Assembly: GCF_003627965.1 (NCBI RefSeq)
Contig: NZ_RBWE01000001.1
Span: forward strand, 1,783,382-1,847,381
Reading direction: 5' to 3'
Source: Desulfofundulus salinus
GTDB taxonomy: Bacteria; Bacillota; Desulfotomaculia; Desulfotomaculales; Desulfovirgulaceae
DNA: 64,000 nucleotides
This document shows, in pieces, positions 8,315 through 17,358 of the stretch. Every line of letters starts with the position of its first letter. The stretch's first letter is position 1. The notes under the pieces are model-generated. The model did no database searches. It was not told the DNA's origin and saw only the letters and a program-made list of their open reading frames with translations. The position numbers and the translations under genes are program-made.

Positions 8315-8447
8315 GAAAAACCCCCTTTAACAAAACATTGTATATACCCTTTCTACAGCCCGGGAAAAATTCCTCTCAAAGTTTTTAAAATAAAATACAT
8401 TACGGCAAGACAAAATACTAACAAAAAACTTAAAAGGAGGGCTTATT

Positions 8448-8597
8448 TTGATCAGAAGACGCATTCAGGGGGTAGTCCGTCGGTACCGCATACCAGGCTC
8501 CACCAACACCGGATACCGGCCGGTATGGGATATGGGGTACGCAGCGGAACACAAAAAAAGAACACGTATTTCTGGCGTTAACAGGCCCAGTGTCTAA
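8448..8597 (+). CDS. Short basic peptide, hypothetical
   Basis: A 49-residue ORF starts at TTG 8448, five bases after AAAGGAGGGC, an excellent ribosome binding site. The peptide is strongly basic at the start (IRRRIQGVVRRYRIPG) and at KKRTR. No family is recognised. The strong RBS is the main support, since TTG starts are common here. A weak inverted repeat, GGGAAG/CTTCCC (8607-8624), followed by a T-rich stretch lies after the stop and could end the transcript. Confidence 0.4.
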   Translation: MIRRRIQGVVRRYRIPGSTNTGYRPVWDMGYAAEHKKRTRISGVNRPSV

Positions 8598-8737
8598 CTG
8601 CCAGCAGGGAAGTTAACTCTTCCCGGGAGCCTCCTTCTTTTGTTTTATCCCAATTTGAACCGGCCTTTAAAAAATTTAAAAAACAAGTGGGTTTCAGCTC
8701 TAGTCGCTGAAACCCTCACTACGTTGGCTTTTATGCT

Positions 8738-8813
8738 TGGTGGGCCATGAGGGACTCGAACCCCCAACCTGACGATTAAGAGTCGCCTGCTCTACCAGTT
8801 GAGCTAATGGCCC
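8738..8813 (-). tRNA. tRNA-Lys (anticodon CTT)
   Basis: On the minus strand, acceptor GGGCCAT pairs with ATGGCCC, followed by A and CCA. The anticodon stem GGCGA/TCGTC encloses CTCTTAA, giving anticodon CTT. The T-loop is TTCGAGT. It is the distal gene of a two-tRNA unit; tRNA-Pro is immediately upstream with no gap. Confidence 0.93.
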
Positions 8814-8891
8814 TGGTCGGGATGGAGGGATTTGAACCCCCGGCCTCTTGCTCCCAAGGCAAGCGCGCTAACCAAACTGCGCCACATCCCG
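8814..8891 (-). tRNA. tRNA-Pro (anticodon TGG)
   Basis: On the minus strand, acceptor CGGGATG pairs with CATCCCG, followed by A and CCA; the C1-G72 pair is typical of bacterial tRNA-Pro. The anticodon loop CTTGGGA gives TGG. The T-loop is TTCAAAT. A TATAAT box lies about 20 bases upstream on the same strand (around 8910). Confidence 0.93.
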
Positions 8892-8971
8892 CTAATGATA
8901 CAAGCCTAATTATAACGATAACAAACTTAATTATAATCTCCCCTGCTGCCGTCGTCAAGGGTGCCGGGGCC

Positions 8972-9070
8972 AAAAAAAAGTCCAGCTTTGCGCTGGACGG
9001 GGAGAGATAGAACTCACCAAAGCGGAGTATTCCTAGTATCTCCCGGCAAAGTCTTTAATATACCTATTGA
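8972..9070 (-). ncRNA. Candidate structured small RNA with its own terminator
   Basis: Read on the minus strand, a TATATT box (about 9058) precedes a roughly 90-base segment. It folds through a GGGAGATA/TATCTCTCCC-type stem (about 9001-9044) with an inner ACTC/GAGT stem. It ends in a perfect intrinsic terminator: GTCCAGC (8992-8998) and GCTGGAC (8980-8986) followed by eight T (8972-8979). There is no ORF in it. I do not recognise the family; it lacks the SRP, 6S and common riboswitch signatures I know. It could instead be the leader of the tRNA-Pro/Lys unit ended by an attenuator. Confidence 0.45.
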
Positions 9071-9165
9071 AGTAAAAAGTTACAAAAAATTTATCCCTAA
9101 ATAACTACCCACACGTGTTATACTTGGTAATAATCACCGAATAACTTTTCAAGGAGGTCGACCAC

Positions 9166-9507
9166 ATGTTTAAAACAGCCGAAAGGTTAATCCTGGCCGG
9201 CATTGGTGCCCTGGCTTTGACCACCGAAAAGGCAGAAAAAATGATCAATGAGCTGGCGGAAAGGGGACAAATGAGCAAAGAAGAGGCACGCAATTTTTTG
9301 CAGGAACTAATTGCCAAAGGGGAGGAGGAAAAGGCCAACCTTGCGAAAACCCTGCGCCGGGAGATTTCCCAGCTAAGGGAGGATCTGGGCCTGGTTACCA
9401 GGGCGGAAATAGAGGAACTGAAAAACAGAGTCGCCCGCCTGGAAGAGCAACTGGCACAGAAGCAAAACGAGACCCCAGCTCAGGATACCGGTAACGATAA
9501 AATATAA
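9166..9507 (+). CDS. Phasin-family / PhaF-like coiled-coil protein
   Basis: The 113-residue protein has a short hydrophobic N-terminal segment (LILAGIGALALTTEKAEKM) followed by long charged helices. It ends with the leucine-zipper-like REISQLREDLGLVTRAEIE and LKNRVARLEEQLAQ. This is the architecture of the small polyhydroxyalkanoate granule/regulator family (COG3937-type) found widely in Desulfotomaculum relatives, where its role is unproven. The RBS CAAGGAGG precedes ATG 9166. It is a single gene; no PHA synthase is seen in the window, so a granule role is not supported by context. Confidence 0.7.
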   Translation: MFKTAERLILAGIGALALTTEKAEKMINELAERGQMSKEEARNFLQELIAKGEEEKANLAKTLRREISQLREDLGLVTRAEIEELKNRVARLEEQLAQKQNETPAQDTGNDKI

Positions 9508-9704
9508 GCTGCATGAGTCCAAAATTTTTCTTTTGTCAGCAGGAAAATTTATAGCCACGTCGAAAATGTAACTTCAAAATTTTAAAAATATAAAGATGAA
9601 GCAGGAATTATCCCCGGTTTTGTAGAAAAAACATTCAGTTACCTTATAGCTACAGCCCAGTAGATGGAAAAAGTATTTATGAAATACGCCCGAGGTGAAA
9701 CGCA

Positions 9705-10466
9705 ATGAAGCTGGCCATCTCCGGAAAGGGCGGTGTCGGTAAAACCACCATTGCTGCTGCACTGGTCAAGTCCTTTGCGGAAACCTACCAAACCGTCTAT
9801 GCCATTGACGCCGATCCCGACGCCTGTCTGGCCGCCGCTATAGGGATACCCGAAGAGGTTGCCACCGGGTTAAAACCCCTCGTGGAAATGCGGGATCTCA
9901 TCCGGGCCAAAACCGGAGACGGTGCCTTTTATACTCTTAACCCGCAAGTAAATGATTTGCTGGACAATTATTGCTATCAGCATAAAAACATCAAGTTTAT
10001 CCGCATGGGCGGGATTAAAAAAGGCGGTTCGGAATGTTACTGCCGCGAAAATACCTTCCTTAACGCCGTGATTTCTTCGTTGCTTCTGGATAACAATGAA
10101 GTGGTAATCATGGATATGGGGGCCGGCATCGAACACCTGTCCCGTGGAACAGCTAAAGGGGTAGACCTGATGCTGGTGGTGGTAGAACCAAGCCGCAACA
10201 GCATAAATACCGCGCACCTGGTCAAGCGGTTGGCTGCTGACCTGGGAATCCGCAAAGTAAGGATCATTGGCAATAAAATCCGCACCCCGCGGGAAAAGGA
10301 GTATATAGAACAAAATTTTTCACCGGAAGAGATACTGGGTTTCATCGAGTTCAACAACGAAATCTGGGAAAAAGCTATGGAACCGAACTCAGATGTAGGG
10401 GGAGAACTTTTAGCAGGCATGAGGGAGGTTCGCGAAAAAATACTGGGAGAGGCGGGTGATCGGTAA
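9705..10466 (+). CDS. cooC: CooC-type nickel-insertion ATPase
   Basis: The 253-residue P-loop ATPase of the MinD/NifH fold begins with GKGGVGKTT (Walker A, deviant type). It carries CYC near residue 113, matching the CxC motif that binds nickel in CooC proteins, and DMGAGIEHLSRG as the switch/Walker B region. CooC matures the nickel sites of carbon monoxide dehydrogenase and acetyl-CoA synthase. It starts the acs region, 245 bases before acsA. A second, only moderately similar copy lies at 16559-17317, suggesting a division of labour between C-cluster and A-cluster maturation; that split is inference. Confidence 0.9.
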   Translation: MKLAISGKGGVGKTTIAAALVKSFAETYQTVYAIDADPDACLAAAIGIPEEVATGLKPLVEMRDLIRAKTGDGAFYTLNPQVNDLLDNYCYQHKNIKFIRMGGIKKGGSECYCRENTFLNAVISSLLLDNNEVVIMDMGAGIEHLSRGTAKGVDLMLVVVEPSRNSINTAHLVKRLAADLGIRKVRIIGNKIRTPREKEYIEQNFSPEEILGFIEFNNEIWEKAMEPNSDVGGELLAGMREVREKILGEAGDR

Positions 10467-10711
10467 GCGCCGGGGAGAGGAGAAGAGTTGCATTTTACTA
10501 TCTTAATTTGCCATCCCTGTCTAAAGGGTGGGTAAAGCTTATTGACCCGGGCACCAACCATACAGAATGCCGGAAAAACTCAAGTAAGTAGAGAGAACCA
10601 CTGGTTGAAAGGGAGAATTCCAGCCGCAAGAGGATAAATCCCAGGAGCTACACATAATTGCTAAAACTTAACTCGTAACCAGCTAATTTTTTAGCTAAGG
10701 AGGTTAAAGCA

Positions 10712-12727
10712 ATGCCAAGGTTTAGAGATCCCAGCCATACCTGCCGGCCCTCGGATGTCCCCCGGGTTGTTGATCCGAAGGTAATAAAAAGGTCTATAGA
10801 CCCGGCAGTGTTAGAAATGATCGATGTAGCCAAGGAAAGGGGGGTTATTACCACCTTTGACCGGGCGGTAGCACAGCAACCCCAATGTCAATTTGGCTAC
10901 AAAGGAATTTGCTGCCGGTTTTGTATGATGGGTCCCTGCCGGATCAAAGCAGACGAAGGCCCCGCCAGCAAAGGAATTTGCGGTGCTTCCGTGTGGACAG
11001 TTGTAGCCCGTAGTGTAGGCTTAATGCTCCTTACCGGTGCCGCATCCCACAGCGAACATGCCAGCCATATGGCCCATACGCTCCTGGAATGCGCCGAGGG
11101 ACATGCTCCAGACTATAGCGTCAAGGATCCCGACAAGTTACGCCGCATCGCCAAACGCATTGGTATCCAAACAGATGGCAAGGACGACAGGACCCTGGCC
11201 AAGGAAGTGGCCGAAGCAGCCCTGGCCGACTACAGCCGGTTAAAGGGCTTTGGTGAGTCCACCTGGGTAAAAACTACCATTACCCCGGGACGGCTGGAAA
11301 AATTCCGCACCCATAACATTATGCCCAGCGGTGTTTATAATACCATTTCCGAACTGGTCAGCCAAGCACACATTGGCATGGATAACGACCCGGTTAACAT
11401 TATCTTCAGCGCCCTGCGGGTAGCGCTGGCCGACTATACAGGGATGCACGTGGGTACCGACCTTTCCGACGTGCTCTTTGGCACCCCCAAACCGGTAGTC
11501 AGTGAAGCCAACATGGCAGTAATTGACCCGGCCAAGGTAAACATTGTCCTCCACGGCCACAACCCGATTCTCTCCGACATTATTGTCCAGGCCGCCAGGG
11601 AAATGGAAGATGAAGCCAGGACCGCGGGAGCCGCGGGCATCAACCTGATGGGCATCTGCTGTACCGGCAACGAGGTGCTCATGCGTCACGGTGTACCCCT
11701 GGTCACTTCCTTTGCTTCCCAGGAACTGGCCATTACCACCGGAGCCATCGACGCCATGGTTGTGGACGTCCAGTGCATCATGCCGTCCATCCGCACCGTT
11801 GCCGAGTGCTTCCACACAGTGATCATCACTACTTCGCCCATTGCTAAAATACCTGGTTCCTATTACCTCGACTACCAGACCACCAAGGCCTTAGAAAACG
11901 CCAAGCAGGCCATCCGGACAGCTATAGACGCCTTCAAACAACGGGATGCCAATAAAGTACACATTCCCAATGTGAAGAACAAAGTGGTTGCCGGCTGGAG
12001 TTTGGAAGCCCTTTACGATTTGTTCCGGACTGTGGAGCCGGATAACCCCGTCAAAGCACTCACCGACGCCATTTTAAGTGGAGAGCTCAAAGGAGTAGCT
12101 CTGCTGGCGGGCTGCAACAACCTGAAACGGTTCCAGGACGACAGCCATATCACCATTGCCAAGGAAATGATTAAAAACGATGTCTTTACCGTAGCCACCG
12201 GTTGTGCCGCCCAGGGCTGTGCCAAGCTGGGGCTACTGGCTCCCGAAGCTATGGAATTTGCCGGCGAAGGGCTGAAGAAATTCCTGGCCCGGATCAGTGA
12301 AAAGGCCAACCTGAGCACGCCACTGCCGCCCATCTTCCACATGGGTTCCTGCGTAGACAACACCCGGGCCTCCGACCTGCTCATGGACATGGCCAACACG
12401 CTGGGCGTGGATACCCCGAAGGTGCCTTTCGTCGCCTCCGCCCCCGAGGCCATGAGCGGCAAGGCAGTGGCCATCGGTTCCTGGTTTGTAGCCATGGGCG
12501 TGCCGGTACACGTAGGCTCCATGCCGCCAGTAGAAGGTAGCGATCTCATTTACAGCATCCTTACCCAGGTAGCCAGCGATGTGTACGGCGGTTACTTCAT
12601 CTTTGAAATGGATCCCAGCGTGGCCGCCCAAAAGATGCTTAGCGCTTTAGAATATCGTACCTGGAAACTGGACGTGCACCGCAAAGTGGCCGAGGACTTT
12701 GAAACCGCCCTGTGCCAGAACTATTAA
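10712..12727 (+). CDS. acsA: Carbon monoxide dehydrogenase catalytic subunit
   Basis: The 671-residue protein is the beta subunit of CODH/ACS (CooS/AcsA), which interconverts CO2 and CO at a Ni-Fe-S C-cluster. The N-terminal cysteines in CQFGYKGICCRFCMMGPCRI correspond to the D- and B-cluster ligands. Further conserved stretches are ASHSEHASHM, NLMGICCTGNE, AGCNNLK, TGCAAQGCAK and MGSCVDNTR. Length is as expected. RBS AAGGAGG precedes the ATG. It lies 28 bases upstream of acsB, so the two subunits are co-translated as in acetogens. Confidence 0.97.
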   Translation: MPRFRDPSHTCRPSDVPRVVDPKVIKRSIDPAVLEMIDVAKERGVITTFDRAVAQQPQCQFGYKGICCRFCMMGPCRIKADEGPASKGICGASVWTVVARSVGLMLLTGAASHSEHASHMAHTLLECAEGHAPDYSVKDPDKLRRIAKRIGIQTDGKDDRTLAKEVAEAALADYSRLKGFGESTWVKTTITPGRLEKFRTHNIMPSGVYNTISELVSQAHIGMDNDPVNIIFSALRVALADYTGMHVGTDLSDVLFGTPKPVVSEANMAVIDPAKVNIVLHGHNPILSDIIVQAAREMEDEARTAGAAGINLMGICCTGNEVLMRHGVPLVTSFASQELAITTGAIDAMVVDVQCIMPSIRTVAECFHTVIITTSPIAKIPGSYYLDYQTTKALENAKQAIRTAIDAFKQRDANKVHIPNVKNKVVAGWSLEALYDLFRTVEPDNPVKALTDAILSGELKGVALLAGCNNLKRFQDDSHITIAKEMIKNDVFTVATGCAAQGCAKLGLLAPEAMEFAGEGLKKFLARISEKANLSTPLPPIFHMGSCVDNTRASDLLMDMANTLGVDTPKVPFVASAPEAMSGKAVAIGSWFVAMGVPVHVGSMPPVEGSDLIYSILTQVASDVYGGYFIFEMDPSVAAQKMLSALEYRTWKLDVHRKVAEDFETALCQNY

Positions 12728-12755
12728 TGAGCCAGGACGAAAGGAGGAAACCAGC

Positions 12756-14957
12756 ATGTCCGAGCAAATTAACTTTGACCAGATCTTCGAAGGTGTGATC
12801 GAGCCGGGCAAAGAACCCAAGCGGCTCTTCAAAGAAGCTTATGAAGGGGCCATCACGGCGGTAAGCTATGCCGAGATACTGCTCAATCAGGCCATTCGCA
12901 CCTACGGGCCGGACCACCCGGTAGGCTATCCCGATACGGCGTACTACCTGCCGGTCATTCGCTGTTTAAGCGGCGAAGAAATCAAGACCTTGGGCGATAT
13001 GGTTCCGGTCTTGAACCGGGTCAGGGCCCAGTTTAAAGAAGACTTCCGTGATTTTACCAATGCCCGGCTGGCTGGTGAGGCCACCTGGTATGCTGCGGAA
13101 ATTATCGAAGCCATACGTTACCTAAAACATACCCCGGAAAACCCCCTGCACGTTCCACCCTGGACCGGCTTTATCGGCGACCCGGTGGTGCGCCAGTACG
13201 GCACCAAGATGGTGGACTGGACCATCCCCGGCGAAGCGGTAATCATCGGGCGGGCGAAAGATAGCAAAGCCGCCAAGAAGATCGTGGACAGCTTCATGGC
13301 CAAGGGCCTGATGCTCTTCTTATGCGATGAAATCATCGAGCAGCTGCTGGAGGAAGGCGTCAAGCTGGGGGTGGACTACATCGCCTATCCCCTGGGCAAC
13401 TTCACCCAGGTGGTCCATGCGGCCAACTACGCCCTGCGGGCCGGCATGATGTTCGGGGGCATTAAGCCGGGCTTGAGGGATGCCCAGCGGGATTACCAGC
13501 GCCGCCGGGTACTGGCCTTCATCCTCTACCTGGGCGAACACGACATGGTCAAAACCGCCGCGGCCTTGGGAGCCATCAACGTGGGCTTCCCGGTCATAAC
13601 CGACCAGCCCCTGCCTGAAGACAAACAGATCAAAGACTGGTTTATCTCCGAACCCGACTATGACAAAATCGTTCAGACCTGCCTGGAAGTGCGGGGCATC
13701 AAGATTACCGCCATTGACATCGACGTACCCATTACTGTTGGCCCGGCCTTCGAAGGTGAGTCCATCCGTAAGAAAGACATGTACGTGGAATTCGGCGGCA
13801 CCAGAACTCCCAGCTTTGAGCTGGTGCGCATGGTCGGTCCGGACGAAATTGAAGACGGTAAGATTGAAGTCATCGGTCCGGACATTGATACCGTGGAGCC
13901 CGGCAGTGCCATGCCGCTGGGCATTGTGGTGGACATTTACGGCCGCAAGATGCAGGAGGACTTCGAACCCGTGCTGGAGCGGCGCATTCACTACTTCATT
14001 AACTACGGCGAAGGCTTGTGGCACGTAGCCCAGAGGGACATCATGTGGGTACGCATCAGTAAAGACGCCTACTCCAAGGGATTCCGCCTGCGACACATCG
14101 GCGATATCCTCTACGCCAAATTCAAAGCGGAATTCCCGTCCATCGTGGACCGGGTGCAAGTAACCATTTACACAGATGAGCAAAAAGTGCTGGAAATGCG
14201 GGAAATAGCCCGGCAATACTATAAGAAACGGGACGATCGCTTAAAGCAGCTGCGGGATGAAACCGTGGACACCTTCTACTCCTGCACGCTGTGCCAGTCC
14301 TTCGCTCCTACCCACGTATGCGTGATTGCCCCCGAGCGGGTGGGTCTGTGTGGGGCCGTGAGCTGGCTGGATGCCAAGGCCGCCTATGAAATTAACCCTC
14401 ACGGATCCAACCAGCCCATTCCAAAGGAGGGATTGATTGACCCGGTCAAGGGGCAGTGGAAATCCTTCAACGACTTTGTTTACGCCAACTCCCAGCGGAC
14501 CATTCAGGCGGTCAATTTCTACACCATCATGGAATATCCCATGACCTCCTGCGGCTGCTTCGAGTGCATCCTGGCCATGGTGCCGGAGTGCAACGGCTTC
14601 ATGGTGGTCAACCGGGAACACAGTGGCATGACTCCCTCGGGGATGACCTTCTCCACCATGGCTGGCACCATTGGCGGCGGTGCCCAGATGCCCGGGTTCA
14701 TGGGAATTGGTAAGTCATACCTGGCTTCCCGCAAGTTTGTCCCGGCCGACGGAGGCCTGGCCCGGCTGGTGTGGATGCCCAAGGCCTTAAAGGAACAGCT
14801 GCGGCCGCAACTGGAAGAAGCAGCGGAGGAGGCTGGGCTGGGCAGAGACTTTGTGGATAAGATTGCCGATGAAACTGTGGGCACCAGCGGCGAAGAGATA
14901 CTGCCCTTCCTGGAGGAGAAGGGGCATCCGGCCCTCACCCTGCCGCCGCTACTTTAA
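12756..14957 (+). CDS. acsB: Acetyl-CoA synthase subunit of CODH/ACS
   Basis: The 733-residue alpha subunit joins a methyl group, CO and CoA at the Ni-Ni-Fe4S4 A-cluster. The A-cluster cysteines are visible in CTLCQSFAPTHVC with following GLCGA and in the CGC motif of TSCGCFECI. The region before them contains the GFIGDPVVRQYG domain typical of bacterial AcsB. ATG 12756 is chosen over the upstream in-frame ATG 12699 because AAAGGAGG lies at 12740-12747 and the earlier start would overlap acsA. Length equals that of the Moorella enzyme. A strong hairpin without T-run follows before acsC. Confidence 0.97.
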   Translation: MSEQINFDQIFEGVIEPGKEPKRLFKEAYEGAITAVSYAEILLNQAIRTYGPDHPVGYPDTAYYLPVIRCLSGEEIKTLGDMVPVLNRVRAQFKEDFRDFTNARLAGEATWYAAEIIEAIRYLKHTPENPLHVPPWTGFIGDPVVRQYGTKMVDWTIPGEAVIIGRAKDSKAAKKIVDSFMAKGLMLFLCDEIIEQLLEEGVKLGVDYIAYPLGNFTQVVHAANYALRAGMMFGGIKPGLRDAQRDYQRRRVLAFILYLGEHDMVKTAAALGAINVGFPVITDQPLPEDKQIKDWFISEPDYDKIVQTCLEVRGIKITAIDIDVPITVGPAFEGESIRKKDMYVEFGGTRTPSFELVRMVGPDEIEDGKIEVIGPDIDTVEPGSAMPLGIVVDIYGRKMQEDFEPVLERRIHYFINYGEGLWHVAQRDIMWVRISKDAYSKGFRLRHIGDILYAKFKAEFPSIVDRVQVTIYTDEQKVLEMREIARQYYKKRDDRLKQLRDETVDTFYSCTLCQSFAPTHVCVIAPERVGLCGAVSWLDAKAAYEINPHGSNQPIPKEGLIDPVKGQWKSFNDFVYANSQRTIQAVNFYTIMEYPMTSCGCFECILAMVPECNGFMVVNREHSGMTPSGMTFSTMAGTIGGGAQMPGFMGIGKSYLASRKFVPADGGLARLVWMPKALKEQLRPQLEEAAEEAGLGRDFVDKIADETVGTSGEEILPFLEEKGHPALTLPPLL

Positions 14958-15005
14958 GCAGTTTTAATCGCGCACCCAATTAGGATGTGGTAATGTGTAT
15001 ATTCT

Positions 15006-15034
15006 GGAGGACACCTGTCTGTCAGGTGTCCTCC
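15006..15034 (+). promoter_or_regulatory. Perfect 12-bp hairpin between acsB and acsC
   Basis: GGAGGACACCTG (15006-15017) and CAGGTGTCCTCC (15023-15034) pair without mismatch around TCTGT. There is no T-run, so it is not a classical terminator. It may be a processing or stability element adjusting acsB versus acsC message levels, or a protein-binding site. Confidence 0.6.
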
Positions 15035-15076
15035 GGATATGTGTTACTTAAAGTTACGAGAAAGGAGATAAGGAGA

Positions 15077-16414
15077 ATGGGTTTAACAGGTTTAGAGATT
15101 TTTAAGCAACTGCCGAAAACCAACTGTAAGGATTGTGGTCATCCGACCTGTCTGGCCTTTGCCATGGCCATGGCTTCCGGCAAAGCCAGTCTAGAGCAAT
15201 GCCCCCACGTAAGCGAAGCAGCAAAGGAAGCCCTGGGCGCTGCTTCCGCTCCGCCGGTAGCCCTAGTCAAAATTGGCACCGGGGAAAAGGAGCTGCAGTT
15301 GGGTAACGAAACCGTACTCTTCCGTCACGACAAGCGTTTTGAACATCCCACAGGTATTGCCATCGCTGTGAGCGATACCGCCACCAAAGAAGAAATTGCT
15401 TCCCTTGTAGGCCAGATCAATAAGCTGGTCTTTGACCGGGTCGGACAGCTCCACAGTGTGAACCTGGTAGCCGTCATAAATGATTCCGGTGATGCGGAAA
15501 AGTTTGCCGCGGCAGTAAAGGAAGCTGCAGCCAACACCGAATATCCCCTGATCCTGATCACCGAAAACACGTCGGCCATGGAAAAGGCCCTGGAGGTAGT
15601 GGGCAGCAAAAAGCCGCTGCTCTGCGGGGCTACCCCTGCCAACTACGAAGGCATGACCGCACTGGCTAAGAAGTATGAGGCCCCCATGGTGGTTAAAGGA
15701 GCCGACCTCAATGGACTGGCCGAGTTAGTGGAAAAGGTAGTGGCCCTGGGTCACAAACAACTGATTCTGGATTCGGGCGCCCGGGAAGTCCATAAGGTCC
15801 TGGCCGACCAGACCCAGATCCGCCGCCAGGCTTTGAAGCGTTTCCGTCCCTTTGGCTACCCCACCATTACCTTTGTTACCAACGAAGATCCCATCCAGGC
15901 CGTGGCCGACGCCGCAGTGTACATTTGTAAGTATGCGGGAATTGTGGTGCTTCAAACGGCCGATCCGGCAGACATTTTGCCGCTAATCACTTTGCGCCTG
16001 AACATTTACACCGACCCGCAAAAACCAATCGCCGTGGAATCCAAGATTTACGAGATTGGTAATCCCGGTCCCGATTCCCCGGTTTACATCACCACCAACT
16101 TTTCCCTTACCTATTTCTGTGTGGCTGGAGACGTGGAAGCCAGCCGCGTACCGGGTTACATTCTCCCCGTAGATACCGACGGCATTTCCGTCCTGACTGC
16201 GTGGGCGGCCGGAAAGTTCACCCCCGAGAAGATTACAGAGATGCTCAAAAACTCCGGCATTGCCGAAAAGGTATCCCATCGCAAGGTAATCATCCCCGGG
16301 GGCGTGGCCGTGCTGAGCGGCAAGCTCCAGGAACTCTCCGGTTGGGAAGTACTGGTGGGGCCGCGGGAATCTTCCGGCATTCCTTCCTTCCTGAAGCAAC
16401 GCTGGAATGTCTAG
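15077..16414 (+). CDS. acsC: Corrinoid iron-sulfur protein large subunit
   Basis: The 445-residue gamma subunit of the corrinoid iron-sulfur protein shuttles the methyl group between methyl-THF and AcsB. The N-terminal TNCKDCGHPTCLAFA...C holds the 4Fe-4S cluster that reactivates Co(II). The rest is the TIM-barrel and the cobalamin-binding C-terminus with GGVAVLSGKLQ. ATG 15077 is preferred since it follows AAAGGAGATAAGGAG and gives the usual MGLTGLEIFKQLPKTN start. The 30-residue upstream extension would read through the intergenic hairpin. Confidence 0.96.
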   Translation: MGLTGLEIFKQLPKTNCKDCGHPTCLAFAMAMASGKASLEQCPHVSEAAKEALGAASAPPVALVKIGTGEKELQLGNETVLFRHDKRFEHPTGIAIAVSDTATKEEIASLVGQINKLVFDRVGQLHSVNLVAVINDSGDAEKFAAAVKEAAANTEYPLILITENTSAMEKALEVVGSKKPLLCGATPANYEGMTALAKKYEAPMVVKGADLNGLAELVEKVVALGHKQLILDSGAREVHKVLADQTQIRRQALKRFRPFGYPTITFVTNEDPIQAVADAAVYICKYAGIVVLQTADPADILPLITLRLNIYTDPQKPIAVESKIYEIGNPGPDSPVYITTNFSLTYFCVAGDVEASRVPGYILPVDTDGISVLTAWAAGKFTPEKITEMLKNSGIAEKVSHRKVIIPGGVAVLSGKLQELSGWEVLVGPRESSGIPSFLKQRWNV

Positions 16415-16435
16415 CCCGGACCGGTTAGCCGGGCT
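16413..16435 (+). promoter_or_regulatory. Hairpin between acsC and the second cooC
   Basis: AGCCCGG (16413-16419), overlapping the acsC stop, pairs with CCGGGCT (16429-16435). No T-run follows. Like the acsB-acsC hairpin, it may set relative message stability within the operon. Confidence 0.45.
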
Positions 16436-16558
16436 CTGGCGGTAAACCGTGGCTGGTCGGGCGCTTCACTGTGTGGGCACTGCCTGGTAAAAAGTTACCG
16501 CTCTTGCTACCCGACCTGAACAAACGGAACAATAATCACCAGAAGGGAAGTGGTACTC

Positions 16559-17317
16559 ATGGCCTTTACCATCGCCATCGCCGGTAAAGGTGGAACGGGT
16601 AAGACCACGCTGGCCGCCCTTTTAATTAGACAGCTGATCCAGGCAGGTAAGGGGCCCATCCTGGCCGTGGATGCCGACGCCAATGCAAACCTGCACGAAG
16701 CACTGGGTATCGAGGTGGAAGATACCATCGCGGATGTTATGGCCCGGATCAACAACAACCTGGAACCGCTACCGGCAGGCATGACCAAAGACCAGTACGT
16801 AGCCTTCCGGGTGCACCAGTCTTTAGCCGAAGGAGATGAAGTGGATCTCCTGGTAATGGGAGGTCCCGAAGGGCCGGGTTGTTATTGCTACGTCAATAAT
16901 CTGGTGCGGGGCTTCATGCAGGAATTGAGTAACAATTATGCCTATGTGGTAATGGACAACGAAGCGGGGTTGGAACATCTGAGCCGGCGTACCACGCAGA
17001 ATGTGGACATTCTCCTTGTGACCAGCGACGCCAGCGCGCGGGGTATCCGCTCGGCTGGCCGGGTAAAAGAACTGGTAGAATCCCTGGCCCTGGAGATCAA
17101 AAAAATGTACCTGGTGGTAACCAAAGTCGCCGATGGCTCAGTGGAAGCCCTGCAGGACGAAATCCAGAAAACCGGCCTGGAGTTAATAGGCGCTGTTCCG
17201 CGGGATGAGCAGGTTTTCCAGTATGACCTGCAAGGCAAGCCACTGGTCGAGCTACCCGACGATTCCCTGGTAGTGGCTGCCGTTACGGAGATAATGCGTA
17301 AAACAGCCATCCTCTAA
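16559..17317 (+). CDS. acsF: CooC/AcsF-type maturation ATPase
   Basis: The 252-residue P-loop protein starts AFTIAIAGKGGTGKTTLAAL (Walker A). It has GPGCYCYVNN, containing the nickel-binding CxC motif, and DNEAGLEHLSRR. ATG 16559 is chosen over GTG 16550 because the site AAGGGA is too near the GTG. Its place between acsC and acsD matches the AcsF/CooC position in bacterial acs clusters, where it is thought to activate the A-cluster. The upstream cooC at 9705-10466 differs in the segment before the CxC, so the two are paralogues rather than a recent duplication. Confidence 0.88.
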   Translation: MAFTIAIAGKGGTGKTTLAALLIRQLIQAGKGPILAVDADANANLHEALGIEVEDTIADVMARINNNLEPLPAGMTKDQYVAFRVHQSLAEGDEVDLLVMGGPEGPGCYCYVNNLVRGFMQELSNNYAYVVMDNEAGLEHLSRRTTQNVDILLVTSDASARGIRSAGRVKELVESLALEIKKMYLVVTKVADGSVEALQDEIQKTGLELIGAVPRDEQVFQYDLQGKPLVELPDDSLVVAAVTEIMRKTAIL

Positions 17318-17358
17318 TTTCATACACTTACTTATCTAAAGAGAAAGGAGCGTCTATC

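Noticed and set aside
11240-11815. 191-residue minus-strand frame inside acsA, and similar long antisense frames across acs, hdr and cbi genes
   Set aside because: They are shadows of GC-rich coding DNA, rich in H, G and V, with no RBS and no domain.
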